In this document: one piece after another, positions 45,047 to 53,046 of the stretch
Position numbering within the stretch: position 1 is the stretch's first letter
How the letters are laid out: each line of letters opens with the position of its first letter
DNA from: Candidatus Binataceae bacterium
GTDB taxonomy: Bacteria; Desulfobacterota; Binatia; Binatales; Binataceae
Reading direction: 5' to 3'
Assembly: GCA_035508495.1 (NCBI GenBank)
Contig: DATJMX010000073.1
Coordinates: 29,778 to 93,777 of the forward strand
DNA: 64,000 nucleotides
Notes under the pieces: generated by a model
What the model was told of the DNA's origin: nothing
Seen by the model: only the letters and a program-made list of their open reading frames with translations
Database searches by the model: none
Made by a program: the position numbers and the translations under genes

Positions 45047-45328
45047 TCAGGCGCGGGCTCTTGCCCACGCCTGAAGTTCTTTGATGCGGGTGTAGCCGCC
45101 GCTGCCCTCGACGATGCCCTCTTTGCGGGCATCGTGGATGCAATCGACGGGGCACAGCGGCACGCAGAAACCGCAATCGATACATTCTTCGAGCACGATC
45201 GCGAAGCGGCCGAGGAAGTCGTCTTCAACGCGATAGATCGCATCGACCTTGCCGGGGCACGCGTGATCGCATGCCCCGCAGCCGATGCAGGTCTCGTCGA
45301 TATAGAAATGGCCCGGTTTGTGCGCCAT
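45047..45328 (-). CDS. Two-cluster 4Fe-4S ferredoxin
   Basis: A 93-residue ferredoxin. Two CxxCxxCxxxC motifs are visible: Cys14, 17, 20, 24 (CIGCGACDHAC) and Cys49, 52, 55, 59 (CIDCGFCVPLC), plus an extra Cys63. This indicates two 4Fe-4S clusters for electron transfer. It is the last gene of the operon with a diiron-type protein and an SCP2-like protein, starting two bases after the latter, and so is the likely electron donor to the diiron enzyme. Confidence 0.9.
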   Translation of the reverse strand: MAHKPGHFYIDETCIGCGACDHACPGKVDAIYRVEDDFLGRFAIVLEECIDCGFCVPLCPVDCIHDARKEGIVEGSGGYTRIKELQAWARARA

Positions 45329-45330
45329 CG

Positions 45331-45819
45331 TCAGCCGCCGAAAATCGTGGTGAACGCCGCCGATGCGTTCACGAACTCCTGCAGGCTCTGGTTGTAACGG
45401 AAGAACATGTCCTTGCGCAGCGGATCCTCGGACCATACCCGGATGGGCGTGCCGAAGTGGCTCAGATAATTCAGCGTGTGCGTCAGGTCTGGCCGCCCAT
45501 GGCCGCGCGCGATCACCTCGATCATCTCGCGCCACGTCGCGAGCGAGGCTTCGAGCGTGAAGTCCGCGCGACTCGCGTCGGCAGGTCCGGATTCGCGAAT
45601 ATCGGTGACTTCGAACTCGTCGAACGTGACCTGCACGCTCCACGGCTTTGCTCCAACGCCGCCGTCGAGCACGGTGAACTGCGCGACGCAGTCGATGTAG
45701 CCCAGATGCTCGTGAATGGCGCGGCTCGCCTTCATCAACTGCGCGAGCTGCTCGAACCATTCGCGCGACGGAAATGCGATCGCGCGCCGCGTTTGTTCAC
45801 TGACAGTTTGCGCTTCCAT
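45331..45819 (-). CDS. SCP2-like lipid-binding protein
   Basis: A 162-residue soluble protein whose pattern (VQVTFDEFEVTDIRE..., ADFTLEASLATWREMIEVIARG) resembles the SCP-2 sterol-carrier fold, where a strand pair precedes a helix with W-R-x-M. The match is moderate. ATG 45819 shares one base with the stop of the diiron gene, so translation is coupled. Sterol-carrier-like proteins bind fatty acyl or isoprenoid ligands and may present the hydrophobic substrate to the oxygenase. Confidence 0.7.
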   Translation of the reverse strand: MEAQTVSEQTRRAIAFPSREWFEQLAQLMKASRAIHEHLGYIDCVAQFTVLDGGVGAKPWSVQVTFDEFEVTDIRESGPADASRADFTLEASLATWREMIEVIARGHGRPDLTHTLNYLSHFGTPIRVWSEDPLRKDMFFRYNQSLQEFVNASAAFTTIFGG

Positions 45820-47006
45820 CAGTTAGCTCCCCAAACCGATTCCGCGGGAATCGTGCATCGCTCGCGGCGGTTGAAGCCCGCGCGATCGCATCGCTGCAGG
45901 TACTCCTCGACCGACATCTTCCAGAGCTGGCCCTGCCCTTCCATTCCCTGATCGATCTTGTCGAGGCCGCCGCCAAGCAGCACCGCGACCGGCTCAACCA
46001 GCGAGGCCTCGGTGAATGCGGTGAGAATGACCTGCTCGCCGACGTCGGCGAAGCGATGCATTTCTTCGAGCGCTTTTTCGCGATCGGGTGCGTGGTCGAG
46101 GTAGTTCTTGAGCTCCAGCACACCGTAGGAAACGTGCCGCGCCTCGTCCTGCAGACAGCGGCGGAATATCTCCTTGTCAACATGGGTCTTCGCGATCATC
46201 TCGCCCGAGCGGAAGATCGAGAGCACGAGGCCTTCGCCAAGCAGGTTGAGCAGGAAGGTGCCCATCGTATGCGTGGGTGAATCTATGATCGCTTTCAGCG
46301 CCCACTCGAAGCCGGGCGCCGCGTGCAGCAGGCCGCCGCCCGCGATCGCGCGCTTGCGGAAGACCTCCTGATGCCGCGCCTCGTCCATCATCTGGGTGGT
46401 AATGAAGCTCTTCACCTCGAGGAATTCCTGCGGGATTCGATAGATCCATTTGGCCGGAAAATCGCCGGCCGCAAATTCAACCTCGGTCAGAAAAGTGCAG
46501 AGCTGACAGGTTGCCTTCTCGAGATCGTCGGGCAGTCGCTCAAGTTCGCTCCACGGGATGTCGCGCGTCGCATTCCACTGGCGCGCTTTGGCCTCTTCGT
46601 AAAGCGTGATGACGTTGTCGGCCCACGATTCATCGCGATCGACCAGCGTGTAGTCGTCGACGGTCGGCATGTCGGCGAGGTATTCGTCACGCACCGCGCC
46701 GCGCGGCGCGAAGTTGAGCCACGTCGCCTTCTGCGGCACCAGGCCATAACCCGGAACGTTGTTGATGTCGGTGTAGGTGAGGCCTCGCGAGGACGGCTTG
46801 GCGCGGCGGCCCCATGAGGCCTTGTCGGTGTCCATCCAGTGCAGCGAGTACGATCCGCGCTTCATCCGCTCCGCGTTGCGCTGCAGGACTTCGGCCCACT
46901 TGGTGGAGTGTTGCTTGAACTCGGCCTCGTAACGCGCCACTTCTTCTTCCTTGGAACCAGCGAATGGCAACGGGCGCAGGGACTCGACACGTGATGCGAT
47001 GGACAT
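45819..47006 (-). CDS. Ferritin-like diiron oxygenase
   Basis: A 395-residue helical protein with a likely carboxylate-bridged diiron site. Two ExxH motifs, MMDEARHQE (E209, H212) and LQDEARHVSY (E288, H291), with further Glu at E175/E177 and E258, form the ligand pattern of R2-like oxygenases and N-oxygenases. The stretch YEEAKARQWNATRDIPW is also characteristic of a large uncharacterised ferritin-like family. The gene leads an operon with an SCP2-like protein and a ferredoxin, so a ferredoxin-fed oxygenase acting on a hydrophobic substrate is inferred. It has a strong ribosome site (GAGGAGG) and a -35 (TTGACA) embedded in a palindromic operator shared with the divergent regulator. Confidence 0.85.
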   Translation of the reverse strand: MSIASRVESLRPLPFAGSKEEEVARYEAEFKQHSTKWAEVLQRNAERMKRGSYSLHWMDTDKASWGRRAKPSSRGLTYTDINNVPGYGLVPQKATWLNFAPRGAVRDEYLADMPTVDDYTLVDRDESWADNVITLYEEAKARQWNATRDIPWSELERLPDDLEKATCQLCTFLTEVEFAAGDFPAKWIYRIPQEFLEVKSFITTQMMDEARHQEVFRKRAIAGGGLLHAAPGFEWALKAIIDSPTHTMGTFLLNLLGEGLVLSIFRSGEMIAKTHVDKEIFRRCLQDEARHVSYGVLELKNYLDHAPDREKALEEMHRFADVGEQVILTAFTEASLVEPVAVLLGGGLDKIDQGMEGQGQLWKMSVEEYLQRCDRAGFNRRERCTIPAESVWGAN

Positions 47007-47036
47007 GCGAAACCTCCTCGGAGCTTCGATGCGGTT

Positions 47037-47071
47037 AATCTAGGAGATATTGATAGTACTGTCAATATCTC
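47037..47071. promoter_or_regulatory. Palindromic operator and diiron-operon promoter
   Basis: A 28-bp palindrome at 47044-47071 has 13-base arms GAGATATTGATAG and CTGTCAATATCTC (one mismatch) around TA. On the minus strand TTGACA (47065-47060), 17 bases, then TAGATT (47042-47037) reads into the diiron gene, so the -35 lies inside the palindrome. The core resembles the Vibrio LuxR/HapR site (ATTGAT...ATCAAT). Confidence 0.75.
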
Positions 47072-47086
47072 GATAAGGTATATTTC

Positions 47087-47719
47087 GTGAGCAAAGCTTC
47101 CCCCACAAAACGCGCGCGCGCCCGCCGCCTCGATCCCGCGGAGCGCCGGCCCCTGCTCCTGCAATGCGCGATGCGCGTGTTCGCGCGGCGCGGCATCGGC
47201 GGCGCACATCATGCGGAGATCGCGCGCGAGGCGCACGTCTCGATACCGGCGGTGTTCTTCTATTTTCCGACCCGCGAGGCGCTGGTGACCGCCGTGCTCG
47301 ACGAGGTCGATCGCTTCCTAACCGATATGACCGTGACGATTCATTCGCGTGAGGGCTCGGCGCCGCAGATCGTGCTCGCTCACGCGAAGGCCTTCACCGA
47401 TTCCGTCGATACGCATCCCGACCACGCGCGCGTATGGCTCGACTGGAGCACCGCGGTGCGAGAGGAAGTTTGGCCGCACTACCTGAAATTCCAGGAAAAC
47501 ATCGTGTCGATAATCGCCGATACGATTCGCCGATGGCGCCGCGAACACCAAAACATCGTTGACGATGAAGAAGCCGAGGACGACGCACGGCTCGTGGTCG
47601 GCTCGGCGCACATGCTCGCGCAGATGAAATTCACGCGAGTTCCGCCCGAAAAACTCGACCACTTCATGCGTACCCTCGTACGCGCAACAATCGGCGCCTC
47701 AGCCAAGCGCGCTAGCTGA
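47087..47719 (+). CDS. TetR-fold regulator, LuxR/HapR/SmcR-like (copy 1)
   Basis: A 210-residue TetR-fold regulator. The HTH region VFARRGIGGAHHAEIA (31-46) and FFYFPTREALV (57-67) match, position for position, the Vibrio LuxR/HapR/SmcR DNA-binding domain (FARRGIG, NYFPTRED). The ligand domain also keeps their signature: ARVWLDWSTAVREEVWP against VWFEWSASTRDEVWPLF in LuxR. The start is GTG 47087 with AAGG eight bases before it. It is divergent from the diiron-SCP2-ferredoxin operon, with a palindromic operator between, so repression of both is likely. Its 3' end overlaps the convergent SDR gene by eight bases. Autoinducer-dependent control is not implied by sequence. Confidence 0.9.
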   Translation: MSKASPTKRARARRLDPAERRPLLLQCAMRVFARRGIGGAHHAEIAREAHVSIPAVFFYFPTREALVTAVLDEVDRFLTDMTVTIHSREGSAPQIVLAHAKAFTDSVDTHPDHARVWLDWSTAVREEVWPHYLKFQENIVSIIADTIRRWRREHQNIVDDEEAEDDARLVVGSAHMLAQMKFTRVPPEKLDHFMRTLVRATIGASAKRAS

Positions 47720-48470
47720 TCGTCCAGCCGCCGTCGACTACGAACGGCGCGCCGGTCGCGAATGACGAGTCATTACTTGCGAGGAACAGCGCCATGTTGG
47801 CGATCTCCTCGGGCTCGCCCATTCGGCCCAGCACCGAGATGCGGCTGACGGCCTTGGGATCGGGCTCCGCGCCGCGCCGGATGCGCTTGGCCATCTCAGT
47901 TTCGATTCCGCCCGGGCAGATGCAATTCACGCGGATGTTGTAGCGGGCGTATTCGAGCGCCGCGACGCGCGTCATCGCGATCACTCCGGCCTTCGCCGCG
48001 CAGTAAGCCGCTCCGCCGCGCACCGCGACGAGTCCCGCGATCGACGCCTGGTTGATAATCGAGCCGCCCTGCCCCGCTTCGACCATCGGCGGCAACGCGT
48101 ACTTCATGCCGAGGAACACTCCGCGCAAGTTGATCGCGATCACACGATCGAACTGCTCGGCCGTCATCTTGCCGACGTAAGCGGACTCGCCTTCGATTCC
48201 GGCATTGTTGAAAACCACGTTGGGAGGACCGAAGCGTTTCATCGTCGCCTCGACCATCTGCGCCGCATCTTTCTCGACCGATACGTCGGCGCGAATCGCG
48301 ATGGCCTGGCCGCCGATCTTTTCGATATCCGCGACCGTGTCGGCTGCGCCTTTCTCGTTCAGATCGACCGCGGCAATCTTCGCGCCTTCGCGCGCGAACA
48401 ACCGCGCAGTCGCGCGGCCCATTCCCGATCCCGCCCCCGTGATGATCGCAACCTTTCCGTCCAGCTTCAT
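47712..48470 (-). CDS. Short-chain dehydrogenase/reductase
   Basis: A 252-residue classical SDR with TGAGSGMGR near residue 11, NNAGIEG, catalytic Ser in INQASIAG, and YCAAKAG (Tyr, Lys), ending in VVDGGWTIS. This length and the ending GG(F/W)T are typical of FabG-like oxidoreductases. It follows the P450 gene by 13 bases on the same strand, so the two probably form an operon in which the dehydrogenase oxidises the alcohol made by the P450. The 3' end overlaps the regulator gene by eight bases, tail to tail. Confidence 0.92.
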   Translation of the reverse strand: MKLDGKVAIITGAGSGMGRATARLFAREGAKIAAVDLNEKGAADTVADIEKIGGQAIAIRADVSVEKDAAQMVEATMKRFGPPNVVFNNAGIEGESAYVGKMTAEQFDRVIAINLRGVFLGMKYALPPMVEAGQGGSIINQASIAGLVAVRGGAAYCAAKAGVIAMTRVAALEYARYNIRVNCICPGGIETEMAKRIRRGAEPDPKAVSRISVLGRMGEPEEIANMALFLASNDSSFATGAPFVVDGGWTIS

Positions 48471-48483
48471 GATGATTCCTCTT

Positions 48484-49722
48484 TCAGGCCGCGGCTTTCG
48501 CGGGTGTGAACGTAACCGGCAGATGCTTTATCCCGGCGAGCTGGTTCGAGCGCAGCTTCTCCACGGGTCCGGCGGGCGCCATGTCGGGCATGCGCCGCAG
48601 CAATTCACTGAGCATCACACGCATCTCGAGCCGCGCGAGATTCGCGCCGATGCAAAAATGTTCGCCGTAACCGAACGCGAGGTGATCGTTGGGCTGGCGC
48701 GTCATGTCGAACCGGTAAGGATCCTCAAAAACTTCTTCATCGCGATTGCCCGAGGGATTCCACAGCACGACCCGATCGCCTTTGCGAATCGTTTTATCCC
48801 GGATCTCGACGTCGCGGGTCGCGGTGCGCATGATGTGTGTGATCGGCGAAGTCCAGCGGAGGATTTCCTCGATCGCCCTGGGCAGCAGCGAGGCGTCGCG
48901 CGCCAGCCGCTCGCGATCGTCGGGGCGTTGCATCAACGCCTCCATCCCGCCGGTGAGCGCATTTCTGGTTGTCTCCTGCCCACCGAGAATCAGCAGAAAA
49001 CAGTTGAAGAGCACCTCAACGTCGGTAAGGCGATCGCCTTCGATCTCGCCATGGACCAGCGCGCTCACGAGATCGTCGCCGGGATTCTTGCGGCGCTCAC
49101 CGACGAGTTTCATGAAGTAGTTGAAGGTATCGCGTTGCGCCTGGGCTCCCGTTTTCTGCGCCGATCCATCGACCTGGTACTCGGGATCGTCGCTGCCGAG
49201 AGTCATGTTGCCGAGCTCGAACATTAGACCCCAGTCCTCGCGCGGCACCGCTAGCATCTCGCAGATGACCGCGGTCGGCAGCCGCGCAGCCACATCGACG
49301 ACCAGGTCGCAATTTCCGCGCTCGGCGACCGCATCGATGATCTCAGTCGTAATCGCGCGGACGTGAGGCTCGTGCGGCGCCAGCGCTTTCGGCGTGAAGC
49401 GCCGATTCAGCATCTGACGCATCCGGCCGTGGCGCGGCGGATCGGTCGTGATCATCATCTGCCCGAAACCAAATTCCATCCGCGGCTGATTGGGATCGGG
49501 CGTCTCGACGAAGCTGAGGACGATTCCGCCCTCCGAGCTGAACGTGAGGGGATCGCGATAAACGCGCTGCGCGTCGCCATGTTTGGTTATCGACCAGAAG
49601 CCTCTACGGTTGCGGCGCTCGGTCCAATGCACCGGATCGGTGACACGAAGTTCCTTCCAGAGTGCGTGCGGGTCTCCGGAAACGAAGAAGTCGAGATTGG
49701 TAAGATCGAAGTCGTTCACCAT
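48484..49722 (-). CDS. Cytochrome P450
   Basis: A 412-residue soluble bacterial P450. The I-helix oxygen-binding motif is GGQETT (247-252), ExxR lies at Glu286/Arg289, and the haem Cys357 is in FGYGEHFCIGANLAR. The TDPPRHGRMRQMLNRRFTP and NPSGNRDEEVF blocks resemble the CYP124/125/142 and linalool-hydroxylase group, which act on sterol side chains or isoprenoids; this assignment is inference. Frame extends to 49824; ATG 49722 is supported by AGGAGG eight bases before it. Its promoter elements sit inside LuxR/HapR-like operators, opposite the second regulator. Confidence 0.93.
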   Translation of the reverse strand: MVNDFDLTNLDFFVSGDPHALWKELRVTDPVHWTERRNRRGFWSITKHGDAQRVYRDPLTFSSEGGIVLSFVETPDPNQPRMEFGFGQMMITTDPPRHGRMRQMLNRRFTPKALAPHEPHVRAITTEIIDAVAERGNCDLVVDVAARLPTAVICEMLAVPREDWGLMFELGNMTLGSDDPEYQVDGSAQKTGAQAQRDTFNYFMKLVGERRKNPGDDLVSALVHGEIEGDRLTDVEVLFNCFLLILGGQETTRNALTGGMEALMQRPDDRERLARDASLLPRAIEEILRWTSPITHIMRTATRDVEIRDKTIRKGDRVVLWNPSGNRDEEVFEDPYRFDMTRQPNDHLAFGYGEHFCIGANLARLEMRVMLSELLRRMPDMAPAGPVEKLRSNQLAGIKHLPVTFTPAKAAA

Positions 49723-49883
49723 GGCGTGCGCCTCCTGTGCGTTCGATCGCCGCGCGCGTGGCAACGCCGCGGCCGCACTCAGACCGTCTGAGGTAATCAG
49801 CCACGCAACGCCCCTCGTCGTCAAACCTCGCGACGTCCCGCCGCAATTGGCAGCGCGGTTTGAAAATTCGTCTCCGGTGACTG

Positions 49884-49935
49884 ATTGATAGAACTATCAA
49901 TGTTAATTGACAAACTTATCAATCATTGATAGCAA
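49884..49935. promoter_or_regulatory. Tandem LuxR/HapR-like operators and divergent P450/regulator promoters
   Basis: Perfect palindrome ATTGATAG-AA-CTATCAAT at 49884-49901 and near-palindrome ATTGACAA-AC-TTATCAAT at 49906-49923. The second matches the Vibrio LuxR/SmcR/HapR consensus ATTGATAAATTTATCAAT closely. Toward the P450, TTGTCA (49913-49908), 17 bases, TATCAA (49890-49885) puts both promoter hexamers inside the two palindromes. Toward the regulator, TTGACA (49907-49912), 17 bases, TAGCAA (49930-49935) lies next to its start. Confidence 0.75.
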
Positions 49936-49943
49936 TCGATTCG

Positions 49944-50615
49944 ATGGCTGCTCGTCGACCTGCCAAGCGCCGCCGGCGCGCTCCCGCTCTCGACAAGTCT
50001 GAGCGGCGCGCGCTTTTGCTGCGTAGCGCAATTCGGGTGTTCGCCCGCCGTGGAATCGGCGGCGCACGTCATGCCGAGATCGCGCGCGAGGCGAAAGTCT
50101 CCGTGCCTGCGGTGTTCTTTTATTTCCCAACGCGTAAGGCCCTCGTCGGCGCTGTGCTCGAGGAAGTCGCGCGCTTCTTCACCGCGATGGTCGAGCAGAT
50201 TCACGATCAGCATCGCCCCGCGCCGGAAATCATCCTGGAGAATTCGCGCGCCTTTGCGGCCACCGTCGAGACACATCCCGACTACACCCGCGTGATGCTC
50301 GAATGGAGCACGGCGCTGCGCGATGAGACTTGGCCGCTATACGTGCAGTTCCAGGAAAAGATCGTTGCCATGATCGCGCGCACGATCCGGCGCTGGCGGA
50401 TGGAAACCAATAGCGATCGCGATCCCGATGCCGAAGACGACGCGCGCATGATCACCGCGACCGGCTACGTGATCGTCCAGATGAAAATGGCCAACCTGCC
50501 CGCCTCGCGCATCGAGAAGTTTCTCCAGACTCTCGTGCGCGACACGCTCGGCGAAGCCAAAGCCAGCGCCAGCAACGAAGCTCACTTGACTGAGTTCAAT
50601 GTGGCCGTCGGATAG
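49944..50615 (+). CDS. TetR-fold regulator, LuxR/HapR/SmcR-like (copy 2)
   Basis: A 223-residue paralogue of the regulator at 47087-47719, sharing most of the HTH (VFARRGIGG, ARHAEIAREAKVSVPAVFFYF) and the sensor-domain signature TRVMLEWSTALRDETWPLY, which is even closer to Vibrio LuxR (WFEWSASTRDEVWPLF). It is divergent from the P450-SDR operon and followed 24 bases later by the LLM genes. ATG 49944 has no ribosome site and lies about two bases after the predicted transcription start, so the message may be leaderless. It probably autoregulates through the two palindromes and represses the P450 operon. Confidence 0.9.
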   Translation: MAARRPAKRRRRAPALDKSERRALLLRSAIRVFARRGIGGARHAEIAREAKVSVPAVFFYFPTRKALVGAVLEEVARFFTAMVEQIHDQHRPAPEIILENSRAFAATVETHPDYTRVMLEWSTALRDETWPLYVQFQEKIVAMIARTIRRWRMETNSDRDPDAEDDARMITATGYVIVQMKMANLPASRIEKFLQTLVRDTLGEAKASASNEAHLTEFNVAVG

Positions 50616-50639
50616 CCACTGACTATAGGAGAATCGCAA

Positions 50640-51812
50640 ATGCGTATCGGAGCCTGCATCTTCAACCAGAACTACAATGACTGGGATCGCTACGAAGCCG
50701 AGGAAGCGGGCAATTCCGTGCCTCGGAAAGCAACCCTCTCGGACCGCGATATTTTCCATCAGGAAATAAACATCGCGCGTATCGCCGACGAAACGGGTTT
50801 CGACGCGGTCTGGACCATCGAGCATCACTTCACGCCGTACACGATGGTCACGAATCCGCTTCAGTACCTCACTTATATTGCGGGCATTACCAAGCGCGTT
50901 GACCTCGGCACGATGGTCACCGTCCTGCCGTGGCACAATCCGGTGCGGGTTGCCGAAGACGTCAACATGCTCGACGCCTTTCTCGGCGACGGCCGCGAGA
51001 TTATCTGCGGCGTGGGCCGCGGACTCGGACGCCGCGAGTATGCCGGATTGAGTATCGATCAGAATGAAGCGCGTGGCCGTTTCGATGAATCGCTTCAAGT
51101 GCTCAAGCAATTACTCTCAACCGGTCAATGCAACTTTGATGGCGAATTCTACCAGATTCATGGCCTGCATCTGCGGCCCCAACCTGATCGCGATCTCAGT
51201 GCGAACCTGTGGTGCGCCGGTGGCACTGAGCAGACCGTCGAGATCATCGCCAAGCACGGCGTCCGTCCACTGACTATTCCCACGACCAGCCTCGATATTG
51301 CGCTGGCGAACATGCGCCGCTATGCGCAACTTTCCAAGAATGCCGGTCATGCTCCAAGCCATACCAAGCTCGCGCTTTGGACGTACGTCGCCGACAATCA
51401 CAAGGACGCCGACACGGGTGCGCATCGCCACATGGTCGAATATGCCGACTCGGCGCTCCGGCACTACGAGCTGCTTGGCACTCATCTGAAGGGCATCAAG
51501 GGTTACGAAGCGTATGGCGCGCAGCAGGATGCGCTGCGCAAGGACGCGTCCCCGTTCAAGGAAGGCTTCTACCGCAGCCATCCGTGGGGCACGCCCGACG
51601 AGACGATCAAGCGCGCCACCGAACTCGCCAACGCATTCGGCACCGATGAGATCATGTTCATCTTCAAGTACGGTGCGATGCCGATGGACGCGGCGGAAAA
51701 GAGTATGCGATTGTTCGCCAAAGAAGTGCTGCCGGCGTTGAAGGAACTCAAGCCTGCGCCGATTACGGTTGAGGGCCGCTCGGCAGAACCAAATCAGCAA
51801 ATCGCGAGCTGA
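50640..51812 (+). CDS. LLM class flavin-dependent oxidoreductase 1
   Basis: A 390-residue luciferase-like TIM barrel. Features include MRIGACIFNQNYNDW, TIEHHFTPYTM, LGTMVTVLPWHNPVRVAED, GVGRGLGRREYAG and HPWGTPDETIKR, typical of bacterial LLM monooxygenases or F420/FMN-dependent oxidoreductases. Family members use FMN or F420; this cannot be decided here. AGGAGA precedes the ATG. It starts the probable operon of two LLM genes and BKACE, downstream of the second LuxR/HapR-like regulator. Substrate unknown. Confidence 0.9.
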   Translation: MRIGACIFNQNYNDWDRYEAEEAGNSVPRKATLSDRDIFHQEINIARIADETGFDAVWTIEHHFTPYTMVTNPLQYLTYIAGITKRVDLGTMVTVLPWHNPVRVAEDVNMLDAFLGDGREIICGVGRGLGRREYAGLSIDQNEARGRFDESLQVLKQLLSTGQCNFDGEFYQIHGLHLRPQPDRDLSANLWCAGGTEQTVEIIAKHGVRPLTIPTTSLDIALANMRRYAQLSKNAGHAPSHTKLALWTYVADNHKDADTGAHRHMVEYADSALRHYELLGTHLKGIKGYEAYGAQQDALRKDASPFKEGFYRSHPWGTPDETIKRATELANAFGTDEIMFIFKYGAMPMDAAEKSMRLFAKEVLPALKELKPAPITVEGRSAEPNQQIAS

Positions 51813-51879
51813 GATGCAATTGCTCGCTCGATACTAACATCACTGCGCGCGCCGGGCGCGTAACGAAGGGAGTACGACA

Positions 51880-53001
51880 ATGCATGTAGGCTATGGAGTC
51901 GCATTTCAAAACCCGCACAATGCTATTTCCGATGCCGAGGTGTATCGCAACGAACTGAGACTCTGCGAAATGGCGGAGCCGCTGGGTTTCGATTCGCTGT
52001 GGTCGGTAGAGCATCACTTCGACGACTACACGATGTGTCCGGATGTGTTGCAGTTCCTCGCCTACATGGCGGGCAAAACGAGCAAAGTGAAGTTGGGCTC
52101 GATGGTCGTCGTGCTGCCCTGGCACGACCCCATCCGGGTCGCTGAGCAAATCTCAGTTCTCGACCACGTCTCTAACGGCCGTTTCATTCTCGGTCTCGGA
52201 CGCGGCCTCGCGCGAATCGAGTACGAAGGATTCCGCCTGGATCAGAATGAAGGCCGCAATCTGTTCGTTGAGTACGCCGAGCTCGTGCTCAATGCTCTCG
52301 AGAATGGCTACATGGAAGGTGGCAAGTACACCAGGCAGCCGCGGCGCGATATTCGTCCGTTCCCCTCGCGCTCCTTCAAGGGCCGCACGTATGCCGCCGC
52401 GGTTTCGCCTGAGTCGATGCCGATCATGGCGAAGCTGGGTGTCGGACTGCTTGTTATCCCGCAAAAGCCGTGGGAAGCGGTTAAGGCGGATTTCGAGATT
52501 TACCACAAGGTCTGGCGCGAAGTTAACGGCGCCAAGCCCGCACCTAAGCCACTCTCCGGCGGATTCTGCTTTGTCGACGAAAACAAGGATCGCGCCGAAG
52601 AAATGGCGATGAAGTATATTTCCGACTATTACCATACTGCGATGGCACACTATGAAATGACGTCGCAGCAATTTGGTACTCACAAGAGCTACGAATTCTA
52701 TCGCAATGTCGGAAAGTATATTTCGAAGAACGGTCTCGATGGCGCCGCCGCCGATTTCGCGCGCCTGATGCCGTGGGGAACGCCGGACCAGGTGCTCGAA
52801 AAAATCGCCTTCATCAAGGATACGATCGATGCCAACGGCGTGATGCTGAACTTCAGCTACGCCGGCATGCCGTTCGCCGAAGCGGATCGCAATCTCAAAT
52901 GCTTTGCGAAACACGTGCTGCCGGAGCTGAAAAAGATGAAGACCGACGAGCTCAACGAGCCGTCTGACCTTGATATGCCGTCCTATTCGCGAGCGAGTTG
53001 A
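51880..53001 (+). CDS. LLM class flavin-dependent oxidoreductase 2
   Basis: A 373-residue paralogue of the previous gene, sharing the EHHFDDYTM, LGSMVVVLPWHDPIRVAEQ and LGRGLARIEYEGFRLDQNEGRN blocks. The 50-70 residue separation of functions, seen in the C-terminal third, may reflect different substrates. AGGGAG precedes the ATG. The two tandem LLM genes and the BKACE gene suggest a pathway that oxidises a compound and then cleaves a keto-acid with acetyl-CoA. Confidence 0.9.
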   Translation: MHVGYGVAFQNPHNAISDAEVYRNELRLCEMAEPLGFDSLWSVEHHFDDYTMCPDVLQFLAYMAGKTSKVKLGSMVVVLPWHDPIRVAEQISVLDHVSNGRFILGLGRGLARIEYEGFRLDQNEGRNLFVEYAELVLNALENGYMEGGKYTRQPRRDIRPFPSRSFKGRTYAAAVSPESMPIMAKLGVGLLVIPQKPWEAVKADFEIYHKVWREVNGAKPAPKPLSGGFCFVDENKDRAEEMAMKYISDYYHTAMAHYEMTSQQFGTHKSYEFYRNVGKYISKNGLDGAAADFARLMPWGTPDQVLEKIAFIKDTIDANGVMLNFSYAGMPFAEADRNLKCFAKHVLPELKKMKTDELNEPSDLDMPSYSRAS

Positions 53002-53046
53002 TGGCGTAGGTTGAAACCGTCGGCGATCTCCTGGCAGAGGTGACTT

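Noticed and set aside
50610..50640. ATAG...CTAT dyad before the LLM genes as a third LuxR-like site
   Set aside because: Lacks the ATTGA/TCAAT half-site core.
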